NCBI GenBank assembly: GCA_965240325.2
Contig: OZ251228.1
Span: forward strand, 1,178,001-1,242,000
From: Rebecca billardiae RCC1528
Lineage: Eukaryota; Haptophyta
DNA length: 64,000 nucleotides
Reading direction: 5' to 3'
Below the pieces are notes generated by a model. The model did no database searches and had not been told where the DNA came from. It saw nothing but the letters and a program-made list of their open reading frames with translations. How positions within the stretch are numbered: the first letter of the stretch is position 1; every line of letters starts with the position of its first letter. Shown here piece after piece: positions 34,998 through 46,600 of the stretch. A program made the translations under genes and the position numbers.

Positions 34998-35451
34998 GGG
35001 GCGCGCCGCATTCGATTAGTCGGACAGCGGATCTACGGTCCATCACGCAGATGGCCGTCATTCCTGACCGGCGGCGGCAGATGTCGAGTCACGGCGACGG
35101 CATCGGACTCGTCTGTTGTCGATCATTCATCAGCGCGTGACGTCGTGATCTCTGACGAGTCTCGTCACGCTGATGAGAGAGTGAGTGAGAGACGGCACGC
35201 CGGCAGCGGGCAGGGGCGGCAGTCGGAACGGTCGCGCCTCGCGGGCTGCGCTCGGGCGCCGCGCTCGCGGCTCGGCCGACCGCCGGTCAGGGCGTCAGGC
35301 GGATGCATACATATCATGACGACGATTCATATGGAGTCTGGAGATGAGTTCACCCGGCGTAGTTGCCGTTTGATGATGTCGTACCAGTGCGCAGCACGCC
35401 GAACGAGTCTCGGTCTCAGACTCGCCAACCATGATGATGAGACGACCACGC
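34998..35451. other. Intergenic DNA without a supported gene
   Basis: Convergent space between the Cys-rich gene and the next minus-strand gene. No signal found. Confidence 0.5.
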
Positions 35452-36891
35452 CTAGTCACCCCGCCCGCCCGCCGCCCGGGCGGCGAGGGCGGCAACCGCT
35501 GCCTCTGACACCTGCGTCACGCGCTCAGGCTTTGGGAACACGTCAGGGAAGCGCTGGCGCAGCTCGAGCGCATCCTCGGCAAAACCAGACGCTTTCGCGC
35601 GGTACAACTCGAGCATCGCCCTGTGCGCCGCGTCCGACATGCCGCGCGGCGGCGCCTTGCGCGGCACGATTGCGCCCATATCCGCGTAGTCGTCGTCGGG
35701 GGCGGTCGCTTTGAGGATGTCCACTGCGATGAAGCCGTCCTGCCCGAGCGTCCCGTCGTGGGAGAGCGCCCAGAGCCGGCCGGCAGAGTCGGCGCCGCGC
35801 GCGCCCAGTCCGCACACGTGCACCAGGTACGCGAGCGCGTCATCTGGCGGCTCCTGCTGGCCGCGCGCGGGGCGCTCTCGGCGGCAGTACAGCCACGTGA
35901 AGTCACGCAGCAGCTCCTTGAACTCCACGCCGCCGAGAACCTTCTCAACGTGCGCAAACCGCGCGCGGATCGCCTTGTCACTGGCCGTGAGCGACAGCTT
36001 GCCGTGCCCGGCTCCAATGGTCTCGCGGAACGCCCGCACGTGGTGCGACAGGTCGATGGACAGCTCGTGCTGCAGCTCGGCGACGAGCACACGCTCCGGG
36101 CGCGCGCGCACGAAGCGCGGCCTCAGCCCAAACGGCGACTCATCGCGCGTCGGGTCCCACGAGCTGTCGTTGAAGAGGCGCGCGGCGGCGGTGTACACGG
36201 CGCGCTTCGCTGCTCGGTAGCTGTCGTGCCATTCGTCCGGCCGCTCGTGCTTCCGCTTCTTGCGCTTGCCCGCGGCGACCATCGCCTGCAGCGCCTGGCC
36301 GACCTGCTCGCTCGCCCACGCCTCGGCAAGCCGCGCGTACTCGTCCGCCGTGAGCGGAGACTCGTCGGCGAGTGTGGGCTGGGCGCGGTCCGCGTCGCGC
36401 TCGGCGGCCTGGGTGGCGTCGAGCGCGTCAAGCTTCGCCTGAGCCGTTGCCGAGACGCCCAAGCACCGCGGCCACTCGTCCGTGCTCTCAGCGGCGCCGA
36501 GCGCGCATGCGGAGCGGACGACAAACGTGAGCGCAAGCGAGCCGTCAAACACGAACGGCAACGACGCGCCGACGGCCAGCTGCATGTCGCGCAGCGCGGT
36601 CGAGCCCTCGTGCGACTCCATGATCGCTTCCGGCCGCACTTGCGCGTGCGCGAAGGGGCCCTCGTGCACGCGCACTCCGCTGCCGCCGCCGGGCGCCGGC
36701 GCGGTCACCCTCCAAAGGTGCGAGAAGTAATCCTGGCGGGTCAGGGGCGAGAGCAGGTGCTCGAAGGCGGCCTCGACGAGGTGCAGCAGCGTCTGCGTGT
36801 CCAGTATCTCGAGCACGAGGTCAGGCTCCGCACCAGCGGGCGCTCGCGGCAGCGAGCACTCGAACGTGAGCACGACGTCGTGGTCGGGCAT
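35452..36891 (-). CDS. Uncharacterised single-exon protein, probably nuclear
   Basis: The frame from ATG 36891 (MPDHDVVLTFECSLPRAP) gives 479 aa; a GTG 45 nt upstream is not needed. The first ~150 residues look like a compact alpha/beta domain (TLLHLVEAAFEHLL, then DYFSHLWRV, then ASLPFVFDGSLALTFVV). The pattern faintly recalls the pRiA4b/IS1096 ORF3-like fold, but I cannot assert it. The middle has a KRKKRKHERPDEW basic run typical of nuclear import signals. The C-terminal half is helical with repeated Ala/Arg. No enzyme motif is recognised. Amino-acid composition is balanced along the whole length, so I consider it a real gene. Confidence 0.7.
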   Translation of the reverse strand: MPDHDVVLTFECSLPRAPAGAEPDLVLEILDTQTLLHLVEAAFEHLLSPLTRQDYFSHLWRVTAPAPGGGSGVRVHEGPFAHAQVRPEAIMESHEGSTALRDMQLAVGASLPFVFDGSLALTFVVRSACALGAAESTDEWPRCLGVSATAQAKLDALDATQAAERDADRAQPTLADESPLTADEYARLAEAWASEQVGQALQAMVAAGKRKKRKHERPDEWHDSYRAAKRAVYTAAARLFNDSSWDPTRDESPFGLRPRFVRARPERVLVAELQHELSIDLSHHVRAFRETIGAGHGKLSLTASDKAIRARFAHVEKVLGGVEFKELLRDFTWLYCRRERPARGQQEPPDDALAYLVHVCGLGARGADSAGRLWALSHDGTLGQDGFIAVDILKATAPDDDYADMGAIVPRKAPPRGMSDAAHRAMLELYRAKASGFAEDALELRQRFPDVFPKPERVTQVSEAAVAALAARAAGGRGD

Positions 36892-37121
36892 CGCGTGCCG
36901 ACAGCCAGGGGACGCTCCCGCGCTCGCCCCGCCCACGCGCGGGGCGGGCTGTGCCGGCGACGACGACGGTTGGCACTTTTAATCAGCAGTGGAGCGGCTT
37001 CCGACAGAGATCCCGGGTAAAATTGTGGGTAGATAACCGGAATGACAATAACTTTTTACCCAGCCTCGGCGGCGCCGGCCGTCCGTGGTTGGCTACTGGT
37101 TGCTCAGGACGCACGGCCGCG

Positions 37122-38560
37122 ATGACGACGACCGTGGTAACGTCGTTGCTGGTGCTCGCCACGCTGACGCATGCGCTCGAGATGGAGAGCCTCGACGGTG
37201 GTGGCTGGCAGCTCGTCCGTCGCGTGAAGCCCGGGCTGACGTGGCACCCAGCGGCCGACGGGCTGAAGGGCACCGACGTGTACGGCCCGCCGGGCGGCTC
37301 GACTGACGATGTGACGTTCTCGGTGGCGTTCCCGGCTGAGTTTGACCAGTTCCTCTTCGCGACGGGCGACGGTGAGAAGTGGCTGATCTGCAACAAAGAT
37401 GCAGTGCTGGGCGGGCTGTATGAGAACGCGGACAGGCCGATCGTGCTCTCGTCCAACGGCACGACCTCCGCCAAGTGGTACCACCGCAGCACATATCCCG
37501 AGGACCCGTGGGTCTCGCTCACCGACCACTGGGCAGCGATCCCTACGGGGGACATCGTGTACGGCGAGGCGAGTAGTGCTGAGCACGCGTCGGCCGTACT
37601 GCCAGCGCACAACGGCGCGAACGTGTACGTGCGCAAGGCGCCCAAGCTGGAGAGCCTCGACGGTGGTGGCTGGCAGCTCGTGCGCCGCGTGAAGCCCGGG
37701 CTGACGTGGCACCCTGCGACCGACTCGCTGAATGGCACCGACGTGTACGGCACACCGGCCGGCTCGACTGCCAACGCGACGTTCTCGGTGGCGTTCCCGG
37801 CTGACTTTGACCAGTTCCTCTTCGCGACGGGCGACGGTGAGAAGTGGCTGATCTGCAACAAAGACGCAGTGCTGGGCGGGCTGTATGAGAACGCGGACAG
37901 GCCGATCGTGCTCTCGTCCAACGGCACGACCTCCGCCAAGTGGTACCACCGCAGCACATATCCCGAGGACCCGTGGGTCTCGCTCACCGACCACTGGGCA
38001 GCGATCCCTACGGGGGACATTCTGTACGGCGAGGCGAGCATTGGTGATCACGCTTCTGCCGTGCTGCCAGCGCACAACGGCGCGAACGTGTACGTGCGCA
38101 AGGCGCCCCAAGCACTCCAGCTGATCAGTGAGAAAAGGTGCGCGCAATGCTCTGTGCATACTGCCTTGCCGAAGCAGGCTGCACATGCTCACACCACACA
38201 TGCGACCCAGCAACGCCAGTCACCTCATCACCGCTCACGAGCCCGGGTATGCATCACACCCGTCCTCTTTGTCTCACCGTGCGCGCCTCGTGCAGCGGCG
38301 ACGACAAGAACATCAAAAACATGATGCCGAGAGTCTCATCAAGCGCCACTGGCAGGATTGAGGTGTGGGGCGTCATCACTACATCAAGCAGCGTCGTCGT
38401 GCTCATGCTCGTCGCTCTGTCTATCATCATCTTGGTGGTCGCCGTCTTGGCGCTCAGAGTCAGACTCACACGCGATGGCAGTGGCAACCGCTTTGGAACT
38501 CGCGCTGCCCCTCAATCTGCTGCATCAACGACAACCAACCCGGCCTCGGCAATGATTTGA
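37122..38560 (+). CDS. Type I membrane protein with two 155-aa 'GGGWQLVRR' extracellular domains
   Basis: Exons 37122-38137 and 38296-38560 (GT-AG intron, donor GTGCGC, phase 2) give 426 aa. Residues 1-19 (MTTTVVTSLLVLATLTHAL) are a signal peptide. Residues ~22-176 and ~177-331 are tandem domains, each with SLDGGGWQLVRRVKPGLTWH, a GTDVYG step, FLFATGDGEKWLI, PEDPWVSLTDHW and HNGANVYVRKAP. They are nearly identical over long stretches. Exon 2 adds a short stalk, a membrane span at ~371-393 (VVVLMLVALSIIILVVAVLAL) and a basic tail. From memory, domains of this kind occur as large families in haptophyte genomes; ligand and role are unknown, and a cell-surface receptor or adhesin is plausible. 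Only one cysteine-poor fold is implied, since Cys is rare in the domains. Confidence 0.8.
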
Positions 38561-39104
38561 TGTATGGCTTCTCAGGTCTTCTACGCTGGGCCGGCGCCCA
38601 GCCATCCCGCCTAAAGCCGTCGATGCAAAGTCTGAGGCGGCTGATGAACTTTGACTGCTGGTGGAGAGCTGGAGCCAGCCGGAAGCGGGAAGGTAACTAC
38701 TAGTAGTAGTAGTTTAACTAGGACGGACGGCAGGTCTGTGACAGTGTGAGTGAGCGACGCTGAGTAATCGCGTCATTACAGAGCGTATAGCTCATTACTC
38801 CGCATTAGCTGGGGGCAGTGAGCCTGTGATGAGCCATGAGAGTCGTCGTTGCGTGTCGAGTCAACGTGTCAAACAGGGTGACGGGCGCCAATGCTGCCTG
38901 CTGGGCATCTGTGGCTCAGTGTGGCTAGCTTTTCCATGAGCAGCCAGCTCCATCAGTCCATGCATCAACTCCATTGTCAAGTTACTGTTTCGTCGATCAA
39001 GTTACGGTCGTCGTCATTCTCAATTCGTCGATGCTCGGCTGGCCAACGGCTGCCCACCCCCGTCCGAGCGCGCGACGACTCAAATCGTCCCGAGTGGCTC
39101 CCTC
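38561..39104. other. Intergenic DNA without a supported gene
   Basis: Includes a TAGTAGTAGTAG run near 38700. No gene supported. Confidence 0.5.
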
Positions 39105-40412
39105 ATGGGCCGCACGCCCGCGGCGTCGTCGGGGCTGCGCCTGCAGGCGCTCCCGGCGCACGTGATCAAGCGGATGCTCGGCTTTCTCGATGACAATGAC
39201 GACCTTATTGCTGCGTACCGCTCCTCGCGGCTGTTCGGCGTCGCGCGCGAGCTGCTCCAGCGCGTGCGCGTGCGCGAGCTTGCCAATGCTCACGCTCTCG
39301 TCGCTGTGAGCGGACCTAATCCAATCAATCTGCTGAGTGCTTTCGTCGACGAGGACGGTGCTGTCCATACGTGCGGTGATCGAAACTTCTTTGCACCCAA
39401 TCGAGGCGATTACCCACCGCTGCTTGCCGACTCGCTTGTGCCAGCCCTTGTCGGCTCGCTGTCGCACGTGCGAGTGCGCTGTGTGGCAGCTGGAAACTTC
39501 CACCTACTCGCGCTGAGCGAGGACGGCGCCGTGCACGCTTGCGGTTCCAATCGTTCAGGTGAACTTGGTCTCGGTGATCGTCTAGCGCGCGAGCACTTCG
39601 TGCAGCTCGTCGCGCCTGGTGGCGAGCCTGTCGTGTGCGTCGCTGCGGGTCGCGAATGCAGCGTGGCGCTGAGCGCTGATGGTACGGCATATGGCTGGGG
39701 CGATGCCAGAACCATGTTTGGCCACTCAGCCCTCGTGCCGCGGCTGATTGACGAGCTGAAAGGAGTCCGACTGGGCGGCGCTGCCACGGGCTCGAGCCAT
39801 GCGCTCTTCCTCTCGACGTGTGGGGATGTCTACTCGTGCGGCCTCGGTACGTTTGGCCAGCTTGGGCATGGCGATACGCTAAAGGAATGCAGGCCGCGGC
39901 GCATCAACGCGCTGATGGGCGTGCGCGCCGTGCACGTGAATGTAAGCCCACTGCATAGCTTGGTGGTCGATGCAGCTGGCGCTGTATATTCCTTCGGGTA
40001 TGGCCTATGCGGCTGCCTTGGCCACGGTGACGCTAATGACCAGCTCGTGCCCAAGCGCATCGAGGCACTGTCAAACGTGCATGCCGTGCGCGCTAGCGCG
40101 AGCAATGGCCGCAGCGCTGTGGTGAGCGCGGACGGAGGCGTGCACAGGTTCGGGCAGTGGTGCGTGGAGAGCACCCGCACCCTCCATCTGCCCGAGCGCG
40201 TGTCTGCCCTCCAGGACAAGCGCGTCATCAGCTGCTCGCTGGGCGACAGCCACGTGCTGTTTGTCACCGAGGACGGTTGCGTGTACTCGTGCGGCGAATA
40301 TTCAGGCGCGCTTGGCCACGACCTGAAGACGGAATTCCATCACCCAGAGCGTCTCCTCTGGCCAACGCGAGTGAACGACCTGCCATTGCTATGGCGAGCA
40401 TCGCATTATTGA
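39105..40412 (+). CDS. F-box-like / RCC1-repeat protein (second paralogue)
   Basis: Single exon, 435 aa, starting MGRTPAASSGLRLQALPAHV. Residues ~12-45 (LQALPAHVIKRMLGFLDDND) parallel the F-box-like start of 22685-24190. RCC1 blades follow from ~75 on: ACGSNRSGELGLGD, SCGLGTFGQLGHGD, SFGYGLCGCLGHGD, RFGQWC, SCGEYSGALGHD. One blade (GWGDARTMFGHS) has lost the Leu-Gly-x-Gly turn. Shared phrases with the other gene (LHSLVVDA, DVRAVRASA, LFVT.AGVVHSCGE.SGALGH) show recent common ancestry. Third-position GC is lower here than in most genes of the window, which may mean a different age or location history. Role as an SCF receptor is an inference. Confidence 0.85.
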   Translation: MGRTPAASSGLRLQALPAHVIKRMLGFLDDNDDLIAAYRSSRLFGVARELLQRVRVRELANAHALVAVSGPNPINLLSAFVDEDGAVHTCGDRNFFAPNRGDYPPLLADSLVPALVGSLSHVRVRCVAAGNFHLLALSEDGAVHACGSNRSGELGLGDRLAREHFVQLVAPGGEPVVCVAAGRECSVALSADGTAYGWGDARTMFGHSALVPRLIDELKGVRLGGAATGSSHALFLSTCGDVYSCGLGTFGQLGHGDTLKECRPRRINALMGVRAVHVNVSPLHSLVVDAAGAVYSFGYGLCGCLGHGDANDQLVPKRIEALSNVHAVRASASNGRSAVVSADGGVHRFGQWCVESTRTLHLPERVSALQDKRVISCSLGDSHVLFVTEDGCVYSCGEYSGALGHDLKTEFHHPERLLWPTRVNDLPLLWRASHY

Positions 40413-40958
<546 letters not shown>

Positions 40959-40970
<12 letters not shown>

Positions 40971-42511
40971 ATGGCGGGCCGTAGGTCCGCCCCTTGTAGT
41001 GCCCGGGGAAAAGATAAGAAAAAGAAAAAGAAACAGAAAATCGCCTCGTCGCAAAGAAAAGAAAATCGCCTCGCTCACTACCGGGCGCCCTCGCAGCTCC
41101 CACTGGGGACGCTCGGCCGAAAACACAGTACCGGGTGGCGCGGAGCGCATGGGCGGCGCGCGCCAAATCCAACGCCGGCGCGGACATCGCGCGAGGACTC
41201 CCGAGGGGGGTTTTCGCCCGATTCGCGATTGCTGCCCTCGTCGTCTCGCGTGCAGGTCGAACGGGGGCCAAAGTCGACGAGTTTGGAGGTACGCTCGGCG
41301 CGTCGACACGATCGTGCGACGTGGGGCGGTCCTCGCCCGACTTGCACGTCGAGCGCTCGCACGGGCCATAGAAGCAAGCGCTGCGCACGACAACCACCTC
41401 GCGCGATCCACCGCCGCGCGTCGGGCTCGGTGCGGAAAGGCCCTCATCACGAGGTGTCTCGCGGGCGGGAAGCGCCATCGCACGCGACGCAAGATTTGGC
41501 GCGGCCTTCTGAACTCGATCGCCGGAATCCTCGCGCACCGGACTCAGTCATTGCTCGCGGTCCGGTCCCTCAGCCGAGCCCACGTCCGGCCTGCATGGCG
41601 CATGGCGTCGACGGTGACCAATGCGACGGAAGCGCAGCGCCAACGGCGTACGACGCGCAGCGGACGCACCTCCCAGGTCTGTCGCCGTGGCAGCAACCGT
41701 GTCTTCGCGAGTTGGCGACCCTCGCCGCAGCGCGACACAGACAAGCCCGTGATGCCATCCGCAGAGAGATGAATCGTCGAGCATGCAACATCGACGCGCC
41801 ATCCTCGTCCATGGCGCAGGCGCTGCGGGACGAGGCGGAAGTCGTCACGCCGGTGACGGATGCGCTGCGATTCGTGTGCCTGCGTGAGCAGCTCGTGCCC
41901 ACTCTCGATCGCGAGTGGCACACGCTGTCGCTGTGCGCGCGCGCGCGCACAACCAACAGCTCCTCGTGCCGCCAAACACGCGGGCGCCAGACCTGTCGAA
42001 GAGGCGAAGAGCGACGACCGCGTGAACGTCAACGCGCTCGTGCTCAGCGTGGCGGCCGTGTACGATGTCAACGCGACTTGCGACGAGCCCATCATGCCCG
42101 GAGCGGACATCGGCAAGCGTCCTCGCGACGACCGCTCTCGGCTGGCGACAGGAGGACATGCACACGATCTACTCTGGCGGCTTCGTCGGTGGCGAGGCGC
42201 TCGATTACGCCATCGCGGTCGAGATGCGGCACATACAGCGCGTACCCGCGCTCGCGTGGAGCTACGGGCTACCCGTCCCGCCCCGCGTGCTGCACATTCC
42301 CTCGTGGGTGTGGGCCTCGCTTATGCGCACAGACGCGTACCGCACCGCGTGGGAGAACTCTTCACAGGTGTCACTGGTCCGACTGTCCGTCACCCACCGG
42401 CACCGGCACGGCCACGAGCGAATGCTGCGGAAAGACGCGAACCCGCAGAGGGAACATTGCGACAGCACTGGCACGGCCCGCCGACCCCCCCGCCCGCCAG
42501 GGCAGAGTTTA
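40959..42511 (+). mobile_element. Unclassified repeat element E1, copy 2 (fuller, decayed)
   Basis: Inverted partner of 19315-20785. A 13-bp direct repeat TACTGATGTCCGT lies at 40946-40958 and 42512-42524, possibly a target-site duplication (with twelve bases of CTAT repeat inside the left one). The coding relics are in three frames: RTRRKIWRGLLN (near 41490), YDAQRTHLPGLSPW to LDREWHTL (41640-41935), VNVNALVLSVAAVYDVNATC (near 42030) and EALDYAIAVEMRHIQRVPAL then LPVPPRVLHIPSWVWASLMR (42190-42330). Frameshifts between the blocks break the gene. I cannot assign a transposase family; no DDE or reverse-transcriptase motif is evident. Confidence 0.55.
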
Positions 42512-42524
42512 TACTGATGTCCGT

Positions 42525-43665
42525 CAGTCGTCTGATCGGACGATAACTGCTGCAAGGGCGTTCGGACCGGGAATCGGGATCCTCACACACGCTCGTGCAA
42601 AGCAAAGCCCCCGTTGCGGGGGCTTCACCTTTTTTCGTATTCAAATGTACCCGCTTCAAATGAAGGAAGCTCGTCTCAATAGGAAGGTGGTTCAATTTGG
42701 CGTATATGACCAATGCGGGGAACGCCCCTCGGGTCGTAGCGGTAGCCGCCGCACGTACGACTACGTAGCAACGGTCGGTTGCGGTCAGTCAAGCAGTCGT
42801 GATGAGTCGTCTCGTAAGTCATCGATAATCGCGCGGTTATATATTGCCTGCCGCAGTCACTACTCACTGCGCTCACAAGCTGACACTCTGCTGATCATAT
42901 CAGCAACTACACGCGCGCGGGATCAGTGGCATTGTCATCATCATTCATCAGCGGCGCGCGCCTGCGGAGTGACAGGCGGGAGTGCGGCCCTGTGGCGTAG
43001 CCCACTGCGCGATCGACACACATCATCACCATCAGTGACGACCCAGTCGATCGGACCTGCCGGGGCCGGCGCCGTAGTATTGATGCTGATCGTCATGATG
43101 AGACATGATGATGCGCCGCTGCTGATGCGCTGCATTATTACTAAGTATAGTATATTACTAAGGCAGACGACGACTGTACCGTCGGTCAGTCCCGGATGCG
43201 CTCCGGCAGCAGGACGTCGAGGCGCAGACTAGGCTAAGTGACTAGCTACTGCTATGCGCGACTACTGTTATTCAGTGCATGATGATGTCGAATATAATGT
43301 CGTTACTAAATAATGTAGTCGGCGGCAAGTGGCGCAGATTTGTGTCCGCAGTCCGGGCGCGGTGCGCGGCTGATCTGGATGTGTGATGGATCGGCATTAT
43401 TCACTTTTAAATTATTGTCGTCGTGTGGCGCGAACGAAGGAATCGAAGGATGACGCCATATGCCGCAGTAGACGCAGCCGTTGATGGCTGGAGGCCAGCG
43501 GCGGGGCTGCTTTGCTGCTGGGCAGCTCGAGGCAGCGGCGCCCGTCGCAGAGGAGTCGCCCCGCTGGCGCCGGCGCCGCGGCCGCTCTCATCGGGTCCGC
43601 GGCGGCGCGCTGCGGTGAGCGCTCGTGCCGGCGGCGCGAGGCGGCGCGCCCCCTGGGCGGAGGGC
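42525..43665. other. Intergenic DNA without a supported gene
   Basis: Mostly moderate-GC sequence with local AT-rich patches (43130-43320). GCCCCCGTTGCGGGGGC at 42607-42623 forms a short perfect hairpin stem. No gene supported. Confidence 0.5.
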
Positions 43666-46600
43666 CTAGCGCGAGGCCGTGAAGAAGGCGTTCTGCGACG
43701 AGAGCGAGTGCGCCTCCTCCTCCTCCGCGCGCAGCTTCACCGCGCGCTCCGCCTGTGCGCGCAGCCCCGTCAGCTGCTGCACGGCCGCCGCCCAGCGCTC
43801 GGCCGCGGAGGCCTCGGTGGCGGCGGCGCGCTGCGCGGCGGTCAACTCCTCCGCCAGACGGCTGCACTGCCGCTCCGCCTCGGCCAGCGCGTCGCACTTG
43901 GCGCCGATCTGTGCGGGGCGCGGCGCGGGTGCGTGGTGCGCGTGCGCGCCGCGTGAGTGCGCGCGCGCGGCCTGCGCCACCCGCAGACCCGCGCACGCCG
44001 TGGCGCGGTCAGGCCCCCTGCCTGGGCATCACGCCTCAGCGCCGTGCGCCGAGCGCGCGCTCGGCGACAGCGCGCGGCCGCCGAGCAGGCAGGCGCGCGC
44101 TGTGCGCGCAGCCAAGCCAGCCACCGGCACCGGCGAGACGCCCCGCCCCGCCCGCCCGCCCGCCCGCACACACGCACACGCACACGCACACACACCTCCT
44201 CGGCTGACGTCTCGAGTTGAGGCAGCAGCTCGGCCGTCGCCGCCGACGCCTCGTCGTACTTGCGCTTGAGCGTCCAGAGCTCCGCGTCCGCGGCGGGCGC
44301 GGCGCCGTCGGCGGTCGGCGCGGCAGGCAGCGCGCGCAGCGCCGCCCACTGAGCGCCGAGCGCGCCCGCGCCCGCGCCCCCCTCCCAGCCCGCGTGCGCG
44401 GCGCGCACCGCGGCGGTGGCGGTGGCGAGAGCCGTGCGCGCGCTGGCCGCCGCGCCCTCGGCGCGCCTGGTCGCGGCGTGCGCGCGCTCGGCCGCGCCGA
44501 CGGCGCGCTGAAGCTCGGCGCCAATGGCGGCGCGCTCGGCCGCGGCGGCGCTGCGAGGCGCCCAGATCGCGTCGAGATCGCGTCGAGATCGCGGCGAGAT
44601 CGCGGTGATGAAGCGCGCGGAGGGGCGGCGCGTGAGCGGCACAGTGCACGGGCGCGAGCGTGCAGCAGGCGCGTGTTGTCTACTGGGGCACGGCGCAGAC
44701 ATATGCACGCGCACATGCGCACGCGCACGCACGCGCACGCGCACACGCACACGCACACGCGCACGCACACGCACACGCACACACGCACACGCACACACGC
44801 GCGCGCGCGCGCGCTCGCACCCGATGGCCTCGTCGCCCGCCTCCGGCACCGAGGGCAGCAGCTCGACCTCGACCTTGGCCGCCTGCGCACACGCACACGC
44901 ACACGCACACGCACACGCACACGCACACGCACACGCACACGCGCGTGTGCGCAGCAGCGGAGGCGGAGGCGCGTGTGGCGCGAGGCGCGAGCGGTGAGCC
45001 CCAGCCCGCGGCTGCGCGCCGCACCGGCTGCGCGCCCGCCGCGCCGCGGAGAGAGAGCGCGCGCGCGCGCGTGCCTGCGAGGTGCAGCGGCGCTCGACAG
45101 CGGTCGCGGCCTTTTCCGAGGTGGCCGCGAGCGCGTCGGCGCGGCCGCGCAGCTTGGTCGCCTCCTCGAGCGCGGCGGCGGAGGCGGCCGGCGCGGGCGC
45201 GGCGTCGGCGGCGGCCGCGGCGGCCGAGCCGTCGCGCAGCGCGGCGCGCGCGCGCTCCGCGGCCTCGGCCGCGGCGTCGAGCGCGGAGCCTGCGGCCGCC
45301 TCCTTGCGCGCGCGCGTGGCGAGCTGCGCAGCGCGCGCCGCGGCTTCGGCCTCGAGCGCACTCGCCTCCGCGGCGAGGCTCGACGCGTCGGCGTCGAGCT
45401 CGGCGCCGAACGCGCCGACCGCCTTCGCCTCGGCCGCGAGAGCCTCCGTCTCGACCTCGAGCGCGCGCTCGCACCGCGCCAGCGCGTCGGACTCGGCGCG
45501 GAGCGCGTCCTTGACGCCCGCGGCGCGCCGGCGCGCGTTGTCGCTGAACGAGTCGTCGGCGCGCGCGCCCGGCGTCGGCGGCTGCGAGCTCAGCGCGGCC
45601 TCGTATGCGCCTGCGCGCGCGCGCGGGCGGGCGCGCGGGCGCGCGCGGCGGCGCGCGGCCGGCAGGCGTGAGTGGCGGCGTGCCGAGCGCCGGGCGAGGC
45701 GCAGTGCGGCGCGGCGTGACGAGGTGCACGGCGTGGCCTGCGCAACGCAGCCCGCGGGGCGCGGGGCGCGCGGCGCGCGGCACGCGGCGCGCGGCGCGCG
45801 GCGCGCGGCGCGCACCCCACAGCTCGTCGACGGTGGCCGCGCGGCGCGCGTTGGCCGCGGCGCGCTCGGCGAGCTCCGCGCGGTCGGCGGCGCACGCGGC
45901 GGAGTCGCGCTTGCACGACCCGTCCCACGCGCGCGCGGCGCGGCTCGACTCGGCGGCGGCGGCCTTGTCGTTGTCGAGCGCGCGCCGGTCCGCGGCGCAC
46001 GCCTCGGCCGCGTCCGCGTCATCGACCCACCACAGCCGCGCCGCCGCCTGCTCCTGCTCGGCGCGGCGCGCCGCGGCGGCGGCGGCGCGCGGCTCCGCGC
46101 CCGCGCGCCGCGCGCTCGCCGCGCCGCGCCGCGAGCCCGCCGAGCGCTCCGCATCCGCCAGGGCGGAGGCGCGCGCCTTGGCGTCAGTCGCGCGCTGCGC
46201 CGCCCGGTGCTCCCGCGCTGTCGCCTCCGCGACCAGCGGCCCCTGCTCGGCGGCGAGCGCGTCGAGCGGGCTGCGCAGCGCGGCGCGGCGCGCGCGGAGG
46301 CGTGAGCGGCGCGGGTGTGCGCGCGTCGCGCCGCGCCGCGATGGCGACGGCGCGCCGGCGGGCGCGAGGGCGGGCGGCGGTGGCGGCACCATGCGCCGCA
46401 CGCAGCGCGCGCTCTTGCGTCGCGCGCGCGCGCGCGCGGTGTGCGCAAGGCTCTGAGGCGCACACGACGACGCACGCCGCGCCCGCCGCACCTGAGCAAG
46501 GCAGCGCGCTTGTCCGCGGCCGCGCGCGCCTCCGCAGCCGCGTCCGCGCCCTCCGCGCCCGCGTCCGCGTGCGCGCGCTCGAGCGACCCCGTCTCGGCCG

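Noticed and set aside
40971-43232. A 753-codon plus-strand open frame across element E1
   Set aside because: Only part of the frame matches the conserved protein blocks of the other copy, the rest reads in other frames, and it runs past the element end into unrelated DNA.
44700-44945. Regular repeats that could suggest a CRISPR-like array
   Set aside because: They are contiguous dinucleotide/hexanucleotide repeats without unique spacers, lying in introns of a eukaryotic gene.
43842-46499. An 885-codon minus-strand frame as one uninterrupted protein
   Set aside because: It spans several introns of the PH-PX gene by chance; only parts have heptad-like coding pattern and the phase of neighbouring exons demands splicing.
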